From the NCBI GenBank assembly GCA_033961575.1, contig CM066736.1, positions 92,264,852-92,328,851 on the forward strand: a DNA stretch of 64,000 nucleotides, given 5' to 3'. The position numbers and the translations under genes were made by a program. Of the stretch, positions 1 to 11,711 are shown in pieces. Numbering within the stretch: the first letter of the stretch is position 1; each line of letters opens with the position of its first letter. Origin of the DNA: Aselliscus stoliczkanus. Its lineage: Eukaryota > Chordata > Mammalia > Chiroptera > Hipposideridae. The notes beneath the pieces are model-generated. The model worked only from the letters and a program-made list of their open reading frames with translations, had not been told where the DNA came from and made no database searches.

Positions 1-898
1 AAGTGGGTCTGAAACCAAACACCTTGGCTTCAAGTTCCGGTGCTCTGAACTACCAGGGTCAGGCCTTTCTCTTGCTAATTCTCTTCCCAGAAACTGTTGT
101 CTTATCCCTGAGCTTCAATCCAGCCAACTAAACATCAGTATCCTGTGTGCCAGCAGCCTCTCTCCCAGTCCTTCAGAGTCCTGCCCCTTGTAGATTCTCC
201 ATCACTGCGCTAGTTCAGCAGCTCTTTCGGTGCTGCCCTGTGGCCCAAAAGTCAGTATTTCCCAGACACCGTGGATTGCGGATATGGCTTGAGAACCACT
301 GTCAGCCAAGAGGATCACTTAATGTCTCTCTGCACTGCTTAGGTGGGTGAATCTATTTGCCAGGTTGTGACTTCTTTTTCTACCTGCATTTATCTTGCTG
401 TGAGCAAACCACTGGCTTTGCCTATGAATTATAAGTCATAACAGATGTGCAAAATAATAAATAAATAATCAATCTGACAGGAAATGAGAAAAAGAATGCT
501 TATATGTGAAGAACATAGGTGCCTATAAGAAAACTCAGAGAGGACCCTCTCCTCAGAGCGTGTGGGCAAAGCCAGCAGAAGAGAGGAACTGAAGTGAAAT
601 AATTATGGGCACCCACAGGCCACTGGGCAAGATAAAAGGAGTAAATGTTTCATGGCACAGTGCCTGCTGCATAATAAGTGATCAATATAAAATATTTGCT
701 TGTGGAATAGGACTGAATGATGCACACTTCATGCAAAACATAAACTGGCAGAGATAGGATGTTGTCATGAAAGGGAATAAGAATTAACTAGCTATCTGGA
801 GAAAACCTCTGGTTGAAAGCAGAGTCTGAAAGGACGTTGATTACTGTGACATTTTATTTTCCAAAAGTGGAGAACGAACTAGAGTAATAAAGGCGGTC
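1..898. other. non-genic sequence, no confident feature
   Basis: No plausible gene is seen. Open frames are short and lack exon character. A stretch near 650-710 (a 'cagtgcctgctgcataataa' type phrase followed by an ATAAAATATTTG-like run) resembles the 3' end shared by old L2/MIR elements, but is too decayed to call firmly. Confidence 0.5.
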
Positions 899-1323
899 TG
901 TGATTGTTAATTTTATGTGTCAACTTCACTTGCTATAGGATGGACAGATATTTGGTCAAACATTATCCTGGGTGTGTCTGTGAGGGTGTTTTGGATGAGA
1001 TTGACATTTGAGTCAATAGACAGGGTAAAGAAAATTGTCCTGCTGAATATGGGTGGGACTCATCTGGTCATTTGAAGGCCTGAGTAGAACAGAAGGCTGA
1101 TTCTCCCTGGAGTAAGAGGCAACTGCCCTGGTGTGACTGCTGAGCTGGGACACTGGTCTTTTCCTACCTTCACACTCACACTAAAACATTGGCTCTCCGT
1201 GGGTCTTAGGCCTACTGGCCTTGGGACTACACCATCCGCTCTCCTGGATCCCCAGCTTGCCGACTGCTGATCTTGGGACTTCTCAGTCTCCACTTGAGCC
1301 AATTCTTTATATTAAATCAATCT

Positions 1324-1382
<59 letters not shown>

Positions 1383-1414
1383 CACACACACACACACAAG
1401 CCATAACAGATCTG

Positions 1415-1469
<55 letters not shown>

Positions 1470-1540
1470 CTCAGAGAGAAAGAGAGAGAGAGATACATCT
1501 TCTGTTGGTTCTTTTGCTCTGGAGAACTCTAATACAGGGC
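899..1540 (+). mobile_element. MLT2-type solo LTR (ERVL class)
   Basis: The element opens with TGTGATTGTTAATTTTATGTG and ends near 'ctggagaactctaatacag'. This is the start and end phrasing of mammalian MLT2 LTRs. The inside follows the family order: a 'tttggtcaaacattat' block, a 'gagattgacatttgagtcaatagac' block, then a C/T-rich part before an AT-rich tail. Microsatellites at 1321-1467 have expanded where the family carries CT and TA runs. No internal retroviral sequence or coding capacity adjoins it, so it is a solo LTR. A related LTR lies at 49275-49963. Confidence 0.8.
1321..1467. repeat. compound microsatellite (CT)n-(CA)n-(TA)n
   Basis: A CT run (1321-1355) passes directly into CA (to about 1398). 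After an 18-bp spacer there is a pure TA run of about 50 bp (1417-1467). All lie inside the MLT2 LTR tail, which normally carries short CT/TA runs, so these probably grew from LTR sequence. Confidence 0.9.
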
Positions 1541-2700
1541 CTAACTCTAACCAATAACAAGAATTTGTTGATGATGTAAAAATTAAGAAAAAATAAAAAT
1601 GTAGTATTAGATTTGAAAAGGTAAATATTCTAAATATAAGAAAAAAAATTGTAGTTCTGCAAAGTGATGCTTTAAATGGAATGTTGACTTTAAAAGAATT
1701 GGAAAATCCTGATTAAAAAATACAAAATATACTAAGAAAGAAGAAAAGGAAGAGGCACATGAAGATGTCGAGAAGACTGTAGAGGGTTAGTTAAGCTGTC
1801 TGATCAGCTCAGATATCACAGGACAATTCATAGATGAAGGAAGAGTACACGCCCAAAGACTGCCTTGCATATGCTGTTCACTGAAGATTAACTTAATAAA
1901 CATTTGTATGAATAAAATTGAGATGAAGAACAATGATAAGACATATAAGAATTATGTCCAGAAAAATTACATCCAAATATGCTAGAATTGCCAAAAACAC
2001 TGTGGGGCAAAGAAATGGAGGAGCTTTATTTTTAGCTACAGGCTTTAAAAGAACGGATACTGTTCTAAGAAAGAATAGACACTGCTTGAAGACCATGCTC
2101 TCATACTTATTGGGCCAACAAAAAAGTAGATGTCTCATCCTGATTTGGTTCTGTTTTATCTTTCAAGGTATATAATTGGGCTGAGAAGGGCTGCAAGGAC
2201 TGGAGAGTGGGGGTGGAGCATCAGAGAACCCTGCCTTTCTCCAAACCCAGGACTTACATTCCACCTTCTGAGAGTTTGCAAAGGGGATTCCTGACATACA
2301 GTTTACCCGCTTCAATAATAATTTATCAAGCATGTGTCCTGTGCCTGGCACCAGATCAGACAATTGAAATGCAGAGATGAAGACAACAGAAGATAGTCTC
2401 CCTGGAAGCTTGAGGAATTGCAGAGAATGAAACAGGCACTGGAGATCAGGAAATGTTCTGATCTTTCTAAGGGGAAGGAAGTGGAATCCTCAAACTATCA
2501 GCTTCAAATCAAGCTGACCCACCCCATATCAAACACCTGCTGGGCAGTAGAAGTGAGATTCAAGCTTCTGAACCATTGACGCTTCTTACTTTGATACTGC
2601 TCTAGGGCCTGATACTTCTTCTGTTGCTGTCTCCCTGGCTTCTAGTCCTTAGCTTTGTCTCTTGGTTATAATTCTGTCCTTTATTTCTGAATAAAATGCC
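1541..2700. other. non-genic sequence, mostly unassigned
   Basis: AT-rich, without a convincing gene. About 2312-2390 contains an L2-like phrase ('tttatcaagcatgtgtcctgtgcctggcacc'-like order) suggesting an old L2 3'-end fragment on the minus strand. The two overlapping frames at 1893-2175 on opposite strands show no domain I recognise and no splice context. Confidence 0.4.
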
Positions 2701-2869
2701 AAATGTAACTTTCATTCATTCATTTTTTCAAGGAATACTGATTGAATGTTTGTTATGTATCAAACTCTGTTGTAGGTGCTGGGGATATATTGGTGAGTAA
2801 AACAAAGTCCCCATCCTAATGGAACTTACCTTCTGGTACTGGTTGTGGTAGTGGGGGTATATAGCTATA

Positions 2870-2886
2870 TAGATAGATTTGGATAG

Positions 2887-2937
<51 letters not shown>
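2870..2937 (+). repeat. (GATA)n-(GACA)n microsatellite
   Basis: GATA tetramers, with one AAAT interruption, switch cleanly into five GACA repeats at the 3' side. It lies within the L2 element and marks a point-mutation variant that has itself expanded. Confidence 0.9.
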
Positions 2938-3305
2938 TGGTTTATAACAGTGCCATGAAGTAAAATAAAATTCATCAGCATAAGAGGGACAGGGAGCACT
3001 CTGTTTTACGTAGTGTGATCAGGAAAGTCTTCTTGAATAATGCAACACTTGAACAGAGATTGGAAGGAATTTAGAGTGAGAGGCATGCTTGTGTCCAGTG
3101 GGAATAATATCCCAGTATAGGGAAATGCTAGTGTGAAGGCTGAAACAGAATGAATAAAAGAAGACTGGTGAGAGGAAAGGTCAGAGCAGTAGAAAAGGCA
3201 AGGGGAGCCTAGGCTATAGAGCCTCCTAAGCCAGGGTCAAGAGTTTGGCTTAAACTGAGACTGTGACTCCTGAAATTATTTGAGCAGGGAAATACCATCA
3301 TATGA

Positions 3306-3527
3306 AATGTTTTTTTTTCCTATCTTCTTTTTTTGTAGTTTTATTCATTTTTTAAAAAAAAAAATTTTATTGTATAATACAGTGCAATAGTTAAACACTT
3401 TTTACCCCTCAAAGTGACAACCCCTCTCCCCCAATCTGCTGCCCCATGCCCCCCATATCATACATATCTATTACAATTCCCTTGACTCCACTCCCACACC
3501 ACACTGCACATCCCATGACTATGACTA

Positions 3528-3568
<41 letters not shown>

Positions 3569-3778
3569 TCAATTATAGTTCACATACAATATTATACAAC
3601 ATCAGCTTCAGGTGTACAGTGCAGTGATCAAGCCTCCACCCCAACCATGAAGTGGTCTCCCCAGCAAGACGCGACCATCTGACACCCTACAAAATATTTA
3701 CAACATTATTAATTATATTCCCTGAACTATCTTTCATATCCTTATGGGATTGGGGATGAGGGGGAAGGGGAAGGGATT
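3306..3778 (-). mobile_element. L1 3' UTR fragment (lineage-specific type)
   Basis: In reverse orientation: a T-rich start (reverse of the A tail), then 'acagtgcaatagttaaacac', 'catatcatacatatctattac', 'tccatgac... aattatagttcacatac', 'cagcttcaggtgtacagtgcag' and 'atgaagtggtctccccagcaag'. The same order recurs at 54130-54460 in a longer L1 that reaches ORF2, which identifies this as an L1 3' UTR. A TA microsatellite occupies 3525-3569. It interrupts an L2, so it is younger than the L2. Confidence 0.8.
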
Positions 3779-4139
3779 ATACAGCATAAATAGGTAACTG
3801 AAATGTTTTAAAAGTTGTACTTTTAAACAAAGTACAACTTGGACTGTCATAGGAGAGTAGTCTTGGTGTGGGAGAGAGAAAATTAGAAGATGAGAGAGCA
3901 GTTAGGAGTCTATCAGAATTCCCTAGGAAAGAGTTGACGGTGCCTTGGACCAGGATATAATGATTAGAGGCAGGAAGCAATGATGCAATTCTGAATGGAT
4001 TTTGAAGGTATAGCCGAAAAAGTTTACTGTTGGGTTGGATGTGGGGTATGAGAAGTACCAGAGATGTACTAGTCCTGGCTTTGACCATTAGTAACTCTCT
4101 AAGGCATGGTTTATCCTCAGCTTTTGACACTACCCACTT

Positions 4140-5635
4140 CTAGGCATTTTGGTGGCCACCTGTTTCTGCCCCCATTGAGAACCTTGGCACCCAGCTCTGG
4201 CATTGGATTCCCCTGCCAGTGCCCTCACTAGGCTTGCTCTAACCCCTGGAGGAGAATTAGACAGGTGGTTTCTTCCTTTAAGTTATAAAAAAAAAAAAAC
4301 CCTAATTGAAATGACTTCTCTTGTGTCCTGAAAGTGTATATCAATCTAAGGAAAAAGTTGGATTAACTATGTATGAAAATGTAGCATTTTATTTACTTTT
4401 TCTTCTTGAGTAAGGAATCAATGTTTAGGGACTTAGCTGATCAAAATGAAAGTGGGCACATACATCCTGACTAAAGAGGAGAATGTCCTAGAAAAATGAA
4501 CCTGTGTTTCTGTATTAAGTCAAACAATAAATGATTCAGAAGAAATCTTTCCTTCATGTTGTGGTAATGAATTTAGCCCAGAAACTTGTGATTCTAGCAG
4601 TAGTCTAATGACTACAAGAGGAACTGTGTGGATGCCTATTACATTTATGCATAGTTGAGGTGAATGTCATCTGCCCTACCACTCCTTCTCCTCTTTTACA
4701 CTAATTGGAACCTTAAAAAATTGATTCCCTTGAACCTGCCTTATAGTTGGTACAAAAGACCAGGATCTTTGGAACAGGAGCAGTAGGTGACATTACTGCA
4801 CCTCTGGGTCAGACCAAGGGAATCCGTCTTTGCTTCTCCATTTCGGCTGTCACACAGATGGCTTGCCATTCCCACACACGAACAGGAGCTGATTAGCACT
4901 CCAGTGCCCTATTTAAGCTTTGTGGCTCCAGAGAGAAGAAGCTATTTTGAAAAGTGAAAAGATTACACTCCGATAATAGACCATAGGCCTTACACATGTG
5001 GCTGGCTCACAGTGGATTAAAAAAGCAGAGCCAGAATAAATGCACCTGATGGAACAGTGAGGGTGACTCGCTCTCACACTGACTGCGGGGGCTGTTTGAA
5101 GAAAGTTCCCTGCTCAGATCATCCATGCCTCTGTGAGCCAACACAATGGCAGGTGGTTTCGGGGGCCGATGTCTGATGCAACTGCTGTTTCTCCAGGAAC
5201 CAATTAGACCACTGCACACTCCTTTGATGTCTCAAGGGTCTTAGGTCCTAATTGGTAGACTCCTCTCTCCAAAATTTGTTTGATGTTTTCCTGAGTAGTT
5301 CCTTCATGGAAACATTTTCCTAGGGTCCCCAATCATCTGCAGTAGATGAATGGGAAAATTCACATTTGTTCTAATGTATTTTAAAATGTGATGCAGACTG
5401 AAATTTTGTTAATTTCAGGCCAAGATCCCTAGAAGATGCTCTAAGAGGACCCTATGGCTGGACAAGGCCATTGAGTCCTATCAGTCAGATTTAAGGTGAT
5501 CAAGGCTTTGGCAAGACTAGCTCACTCAACAGTGATAATACCCATGTGTTAATGTGTTTAAGTTTATTACTATAACATTGTTCTCAATTCATTTTCTGTG
5601 CAGGAAAGCCAACCTAGGAAACTAAGTTACTTATC
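4140..5635. promoter_or_regulatory. unique block, candidate regulatory element around 4780-5240
   Basis: I recognise no repeat here. About 4780-5240 is less AT-rich than its surroundings. It holds a GATTAGC homeodomain-like site, a CTATTTAAG MEF2/TATA-like site near 4910, and several CANNTG E-boxes such as CACCTG near 5043. There is no reading frame of note and no CpG island, so an enhancer would be likelier than a promoter. This is inference from motif density alone. Confidence 0.25.
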
Positions 5636-5780
5636 AAATATATGCAACAACATTTATTAAACATGAATTGTGTGTCAAGAACTGAACTGTGCCTGGTACT
5701 GAGGATTCGGTGATGAAAGAGGATTAAGGCATTGGTCTTGGTGTCTATACAATGGGGAGGAAACTATTGAAACTGCACCC
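5635..5780 (-). mobile_element. L2 3'-end fragment
   Basis: The plus strand shows 'acaacatttattaaacatgaattgtgtgtcaagaactg... gcctggtactgagg', the reverse complement of the common L2 3' end, diverged at many positions. Confidence 0.6.
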
Positions 5781-6689
5781 CTACTCCCCAATCCTATAGA
5801 TGGTGGGGGGGGGTCCGCTACGTAATCCATGATGTTTGTCCTAGAAACTTTCAGGTGTCTTTATCAGGTGTATTTCTGACTGAAGCATATATGTCTTAGA
5901 TAGAAATGAGTGCCGAGCACAGGGCCAGATTTGTAGCCACAGCATTCTCACGTTTTATGTTACAGCAAAGTCACTGTGTGTAATTGGAAGATGCGCCTGT
6001 CGCTTGGAGCAGGAGGCCTTCTGCTCTGCAAGGGACCACCACTTTCTCATCGTTTCTGCCTCATCATCTCAGTCAGTCATAGTGAGGCTGGGGGCACACT
6101 TCTTGGGCTAGAGAATCAGGTAGGATGGCCTCTGCTCTGCCAGGTTTCAGGTTTGTAAGACCTGGCCTCTGTTTGGTGGATCTGACAGCCTGGAAGGTAG
6201 AGTTTGGACCTCTTTGGGGAAGCTGTCTTTGTCCAGATTTGACATCAGTGTTACATCAGCTTCATAACCTCTCTCTAAGCTCTGGAACGGTTAAAAGGAA
6301 TTGGAATTATTTATCATACTGACTGGTTTGAAAGACCTGACCTGTGAAATTGGATAGAATTGGTACTATTTAGGGGAAGTTATATGAAGTAAGACAATGG
6401 CCGGGAGAGGAGCATTAATATCCTAGCCAGGACTTTGGTGCACATTCCAAAGTACTCCCCAGTTGGGGTCTGCGGGGGCACTTGGAAAATTCTCACCTAG
6501 ACCAAATTGACCTGTATGTCCTCGTAGAAAGCAGGCTGAAATGCTTGCCTAGCCTCTTTCCTTGAACCTGCGCAAGAATCTGGGATTTTATCTCTTTGAT
6601 AAGGAAGGGCCTTGCTAGAGCCTTATAGTTGGTACAAAAATAATAGGACAAAAACCAGAAGCATCCGAGTTTGATGTAATGCTCACAGA
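5781..6689. other. non-genic sequence, nothing assigned
   Basis: No gene, RNA or repeat recognised. Two overlapping plus frames (5976-6158, 6125-6322) lack homology that I can recall and have no clear splice or promoter context. A run of eight or more G occurs near 5805. Confidence 0.4.
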
Positions 6690-6835
6690 GCCTACTCCTA
6701 ACCTTTCAGGTTCAGGCCCATCTCTAGAATTTTGGTTCAGTCTGAAGTGGGGCCTGGGATTTAACATTTTGAACAAGTTCTCAGGTAATGCTTCTTGATC
6801 CAGGAACCACGTTTTTGAGACACAGTACCTTAGTT
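6690..6835 (+). mobile_element. MER5A-like hAT MITE fragment
   Basis: Contains 'tggttcagtctgaagtggggcctgggatttaacatttt' order and ends with 'caggtaatgcttcttgatcc... aggaaccac', matching the inside and 3' end of MER5A-type nonautonomous hAT-Charlie elements. The 5' end is poorly kept. Confidence 0.55.
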
Positions 6836-6849
6836 ATACTTTGTATAGA

Positions 6850-7960
6850 AAAAAACCCCAAAAAGAATAAATGCTTTATTGTTTCTCTTTATTTTTCAGT
6901 TCTTTGAATAATAATTCAGTTAGTTCCCCAGCAGCCTCCAAAGTGACCAGTGGTTTTTATTTTCATAACATTATGAACTCAAGCACTGTTTTAAACATAT
7001 TTAATGTGTTTCAGTTACTTGCAGTTATTTGCTTTCTTTTTGGAGGTGTAGTTATGTCATGTTTGGCCTATGGGAGTGTATTCGAATTGGCTCCATGTAT
7101 TCTTTTGACCTGACCCATTCCAACAGTCTTCAAATGCTGCAGGCTCACCTTATAAATTTTGTACCTCAAACTTGAAATTCGGCCATTTCTCCAAAGAGAC
7201 TTGGTTCCTTTTAATGTGAATCTGTATTATATTTTTGCTAATTTTTTTCTAATTATAAAAGCATATTCTCATTGCAGAAAGTGTGAAGATAGCATAATAG
7301 TGTAAAAAAGCAGAGAAACAATCCTACCATTTAAAAATAACTACTAATAACATTACAATGTATCCCTTTCCAGACCTTTTGTAATGAAATTCTGTGTGAC
7401 TGAAACCACATTATGTATATAAAACAATATCTCACATTTTTCATTTTTAAAGAACATTCATAACAATTTTCCTATAGCATTAAAAACTTTCATAAGCATC
7501 ATTTTAATAGTAGCATCTAGTCCTATTATATGGACTTACTGTAATTTCCCTAATCATTCTTCAAGTGGCGAACATTAGTCTTATTCTTCTAAAGTATGCC
7601 TCAGAGGACAGCCATGTGCTTAATTCTTTGATTCCATTTTATATTGTTTCCTTAGAATCTATTTCAGAAGTAGAATTTGTGGATCAGAGGATATGAACAT
7701 ATTTAAAGCTCTTGAAGCCTTTTACTGAATTGGTACCCAGAAACCATTCTACCTTTGCCGGCATTGAGCATTCTTGTTTAAAAAAACCTTTGCTAGTGTG
7801 ATGGTGAAAAATTACTCATTTGAATTTTTATTCTAAACATAATAACACTTGATCTGTTATGATGTTGCACATATTTTCCCCAGTGTATTGCTTGCTTTTC
7901 AGTTGTGGATTAGTTTTTGATGCACAGAAAACTTCTATATTTGTCTGCTAATGCCTTCTT
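6850..7960 (-). mobile_element. old L1 (L1M-type) 3' region
   Basis: In reverse orientation, phrases such as 'ggcctatgggagtgtattcg... ggctccatgtattcttttgacctgacccat' and 'ggccatttctccaaagagacttggttcctttta' follow an L1M 3' region. They are succeeded by a second old-L1 stretch ('aaaagcatattctcattgcagaaagtgtgaa', 'gatcagaggatatgaacatat'). Dense decay leaves no open frame. The frame at 6871-7113 is a by-product of this relic. Confidence 0.6.
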
Positions 7961-8849
7961 TTGAAACTTCTTCCATTGGATTTATAATGTCTACATTGAT
8001 AACACAAATAAAAGGGAAGTTTCAATCCAGTTTACATAAATTAACCATAAAACTAAATTTACTAGAGCACATACGTTCTATAAAGTAAGAAATACGGGCA
8101 GGAAGACTTGTCAGTGTACCATGTGGTCACACGTGAGTAGAGACCTGCCTTCACCCTGTAACCTGGGTGTGACAGGGCCCTGTCCTCCCAGCTCTGCTCA
8201 TCTGTGAGAAGCAATTGAGTCTCCCATGTTTGATGGGGGCACGTTCTGTTGAGATAATCATGGCTGAAAACCATCTGTGATTTAATTATCCACCTGGGCT
8301 AAAAACTCTTCAAATATGTCTCAGTCACATCCCTGTGAGGGGCCTAAGGACAACAAAGCTTTTCTTTGGCTACTCTGCTAGAGCCTTGTTATTGTCCATC
8401 AGAAAAGCAGGTAGAACTATAATAATAGAAGAGAGGATGAGGCCATCTCAGTATAGGAGCACAATATGGGAGGAACAAGCTCAGAACTCAGTTTAGTTTG
8501 TGCCCTGAAAGCCGTACTATCTTGGCACAGATGTGCCCCAGTGGGTGTTCCCTCCAACTGACTCTGCTTTCTCCCTATGCCAGCCTTCCCCCTTCCTCCT
8601 GCAGTTCTTTCTCATCAAGTCATTTGGTACCATTTCTGCACCCTTGCTCCTCACTCCCGAAACTCCGTTCACACTTTAGGATTAAGAGCTGCCTCGGCAT
8701 TTTGTGGACTCCAGTACTGTCCCATGTTACTCCTGTTTGCCCACTGCAGTTTCCTTCTGTTCTGTTCATTGGTAGGTTGGGAGTGGTGAGGTGGGGTGAG
8801 CCTTAACTTTATTTTCCTAAAAAGAAAACTCAAAACGAGATAAAAAAAG
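7961..8849. other. non-genic sequence, nothing assigned
   Basis: No repeat or gene is recognised with confidence. Two overlapping plus frames at 8498-8806 are rich in Ser, Pro and Leu from a pyrimidine-rich stretch. They show no domain and differ in frame, so I do not call them genes. Confidence 0.4.
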
Positions 8850-9260
8850 TTTTTAGCCTAATATGTAAACACATCTCATCAAGGTGACTATTATTTTTAT
8901 TAAAGACAATACAGTTTAATGTATGCCAAGAGAGAAACAATTTATATTAGCATGACTCTGGGCCTTGCCTGTTTTGAAACAATAAACCTCACCATTATTG
9001 TATTAAGGAGCATTTGGCAATGTCTGAACCTGGCCAGCTTTACCGAAGGAACCACACTAGCTCTAAAAGGCCCTTTCCTTGCTACACAGGATGGATGCTG
9101 CCTATTCCAATTAATTTGAGAGTCAGTTCATCTCACCTCAAAATGGCATGCTCCCCACCTGTCACCAAGATAAATTATGTTCCTGGAGGATTATCAGCCT
9201 CCATATTTGCTTTGGCTCATCTACCACTTGTTTGTTTGTTTTTTTCAGAATAAATTTATA
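8850..9260. promoter_or_regulatory. unique block, candidate conserved noncoding element
   Basis: Non-repeat sequence containing 'gacaatacagtttaatgtat', 'aaacaatttatattag', 'cacacctgtcacc'-like and CCAATTAATTTG-like motifs, i.e. SOX-like ACAAT and homeodomain TAATT sites close together. Open frames at 8919-9253 overlap in two frames and are unlikely to be coding. The regulatory reading is inference from motif clustering. Confidence 0.2.
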
Positions 9261-10089
9261 CAGATACACATTTTTTAGGGGGAGAAGTATAGGTTCAATT
9301 TTGCTTATATAAGTTGGTAACTTTTGAGGAAGAAAATTTAGCTTTATGGCAGTCTTTTATTTCTACTGATAAAGATAGTAATCAAGATTTTCTTCATTGT
9401 GAGCAAAACATTTGGATGGCTATTTAAATGGATGACCAGTAGGCCTACCTTGCCCTGGGACTAGGTTTAAAAGGGAATTTTTCTTTCTTTATGTAGCTAA
9501 GCAAAAGCTATGGTCCCGTCCTCATGGTGTGCTGGGCCCAGGGAAAGACATGAAATGATTTGCATAAGGAGATGTGATGATAGAAAACCTCCTGGAGTCA
9601 ATCTGCAATGCAAACATGAAGTGCAGGGCTGGAGATTATACAAAGATTCCCAGACAGGAGCTTTCTATGGGTGGGTCTAGGCTGAGGCCAAGAGCACAAC
9701 ATATGAGGCTTTTGAGTCCGGGCTGGTGGGGCTCTGCCTTAGCCTGTATTTGCAGTTGGCAAATGTAGCGGGCTCAGCCATGCCAGTAGGATGTGAACTT
9801 TGGAAGAAAGGGCTAAGCATGTGTTTTTAAACTGACCAAAGTATAATATGGGAATTGAAGCATGAGGCCGTGCTGTGGCAGTGAAGTATCTTTATAGAGA
9901 TTATTACTGCAGCTGTAGACAAGCACCCCTCTGATCTTATGAAACCAGTGCTTAAATATTATGAGATAGCGGTGGAAACAATGGAGGTTTGGGAGGAACA
10001 TGCTTTTCAGTTTTCTTTTTTCATATATTTTTGGAAGCCGAATGGATCTCTTCAAATTGAGCAAGTTGAGTGGGGTGGCATCTCAGGGA
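9261..10089. other. non-genic sequence, nothing assigned
   Basis: AT-rich with no recognised repeat boundary and no gene. Short frames at 9574-9768 and 9813-10064 (minus) have no recognisable domain. Confidence 0.4.
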
Positions 10090-10765
10090 ATCACTGCGGG
10101 CAGGGCAAATGAACAGTGTTAGCCAGGTTGATGGAGACTCAGATATTGTGGCTGTTTTTGTTTGCATGCCAGGCATGGGGAGGGCTCAACAAAAAAAAAG
10201 TGGCTTTTACCATCCCCACTGTCTGGGACAAAGCTACTCTTCCAATCCTCAACCTGAAACTGGACAATTCAGTTCCTCGCATTATGTCCCTGGTGCCTTT
10301 TGGACAGCTGCCCCAGCGCTGGAGCTCAGAGCAAGTGAGTCTATCAATGAGCAACATCTTGTCCAGGTCCTTAAATAGGAACACCTGGGACTCCAGGAGC
10401 CCTCCATCTCACCTAGCCACTATCTCTGCAGATTTTAACAGCCAGAAGTTATGGGGACGTCTCTCGCTGGCGCTGGAACCCTGGGCTGTGGAGCCTGGTG
10501 TGGGGCTGGGACCCCTTGCTCCTGGTGACAGGGGAACCTCCACAGCAGAGATATCCTTCTTGATTTTTTACAGTCACATGTGGGTATAGGACCAGCCCGT
10601 TCTGCATCTGTCCCTCCTACCAATCTCAAGGTGGCTTCTTCTGTATGTCCGTAGAGGTAGGACTTCAGTTCAGCTAGACTTGGTTGGTTGTTCTGTAGTT
10701 ATTTGTAATTGTGATGCGAGGAGTTAAACACAGTGTTTACCTACTTCACCATCTTGACAGGACTA
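10090..10765 (-). mobile_element. L1 5' UTR fragment in reverse
   Basis: The reverse complement starts at about 10765 with 'tcaagatggtgaagtaggtaa' and proceeds through 'cacaattacaaataactac' and a C/G-richer part. The start matches the L1 5' end at 25752-25795 in this window ('aagatggcagagtaggtaaac'). The plus-strand phrases 'ctgccccagcgctggagctcag' and 'cagccagaagttatggggacg' are the antisense of this L1 5' UTR type. The 157-codon plus-strand frame (10116-10589) is an antisense chance frame in it. In intact elements this region carries the internal promoter. Confidence 0.7.
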
Positions 10766-11229
10766 CTTAAAAAAGTTTTTATACATCTTAGAACAATAGA
10801 TATATTAGTAACAATAAATGGTAAAAGACATCCTTTTTTGCTTCTTTCCTATTCAGCGGGGAGCTGCTGCCCTTGGCAGAAACAGTTATCAGCAAATGAT
10901 CAGATTACAAGTGATCAAATATGACAAGACTCTGCTCGATTATAGATTGTCTTTTCAGCTTGTGGGAAAGGAAGAAATGGAGAGAAATAATCTTATATTA
11001 AAGCATATGTGAGAGAGACCTAAACTAATTAATAATCTCTTCCTCTCACTTAGGGAAAACATTCTGCCTTTCCTCTGGAAACTGTAGGCCCCTTTTAGAG
11101 GCAGAAGTTTGCTTTTCCTAACTCCATGAGGTGTCCGGTTTCCTGTAGCAGCCTGTTTGGAAGGTGGCTCCTACTGACAGCTTTAAGTTGGCTTGGCATT
11201 TGTCTCCTTGTGTTCATCCCACTGGGCTC
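10766..11229. other. non-genic sequence, nothing assigned
   Basis: No gene or repeat recognised. The overlapping short frames at 10733-11012 lack any domain that I can identify. Confidence 0.4.
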
Positions 11230-11540
11230 CATGACAGGCAGATGGAGTTGATTCTAAACCGACCTGCTGAGCTTGGGTATGATGCTTTCAGATATGAAAT
11301 CTTGATTAACAGCAAATGTTAATTGAAGCAATGAATTATTAAGTGTTTTTCCATAAATGATAAATGCTGTTGTTGGCTGTTTTGCCTCTTGTGACATCAT
11401 ACAACTTTCCAATAAGTTGCTTGCTTTGTCTAAGGAAAACAGAAAGAGATGGCTGCATTTGATAGGTGTGGCTGGAGATAACACCACTTTTCCTCCTGGA
11501 ACTCCTTATCACCTCAACCAAACAAGCAAATCATCTTTCT
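11230..11540. promoter_or_regulatory. unique block, candidate conserved noncoding element
   Basis: A non-repeat stretch with dense transcription-factor-like motifs: 'cttgattaacagcaaatgttaattgaagc', GAATTATTAAG, TGACATCA (CRE-like), AGATAACACC (GATA-like) and CTTTGTC (SOX/TCF-like). The short frames on both strands overlap one another and are not credible genes. Motif clustering in otherwise relic-free DNA is the only evidence. Confidence 0.3.
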
Positions 11541-11711
11541 CTTAAATGCAGAACGCTCTCTTAAGTGATCTCATCCAGCCTCCTAGTTTTGATTCCCACC
11601 AATAGCTGATGACTCCAAGTCTTTATCTTGAACTCAAGTTTTCCCCTGAACTCCAGATGTATAGACACAGTTATTATTGGGCAGCTGTACCCGATGCCCC
11701 CATGGGATCTC

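Larger units (their letters stand above)
2705..4085 (-). mobile_element. L2 LINE 3' portion, split by an L1 insertion
   Basis: Read on the plus strand, it begins with the reverse of the L2 3' end ('cattcattcatttt... gaatgtttgttatgtatcaaactctg... ggtgctggggatat'). It runs through the typical 'aatggaacttaccttctgg' and later 'gaggaaaggtcagagcagt' parts. After an inserted L1 end (about 3306-3778) it resumes with 'gttaggagtctatcagaatt' and 'tgggttggatgtggggtatgag', which are L2 phrases in the correct order. It is non-coding and decayed. Confidence 0.7.

Noticed and set aside
899..1540. Part of a complete endogenous retrovirus, together with the LTR at 49275-49963
   Set aside because: The two MLT2 LTRs are 48 kb apart, differ in detail, and no retroviral internal genes lie between them; both are solo LTRs.
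6871..7113. Hydrophobic 80-codon frame preceded by a splice-acceptor-like TTTTTCAG
   Set aside because: The sequence follows an antisense old L1 3' region, and hydrophobicity comes from T-rich codons.
10116..10589. 157-codon plus-strand frame beginning with a hydrophobic stretch like a signal peptide
   Set aside because: It runs antisense through an L1 5' UTR, as shown by the L1 5' end at 10765 and matching text at 25.75 kb.
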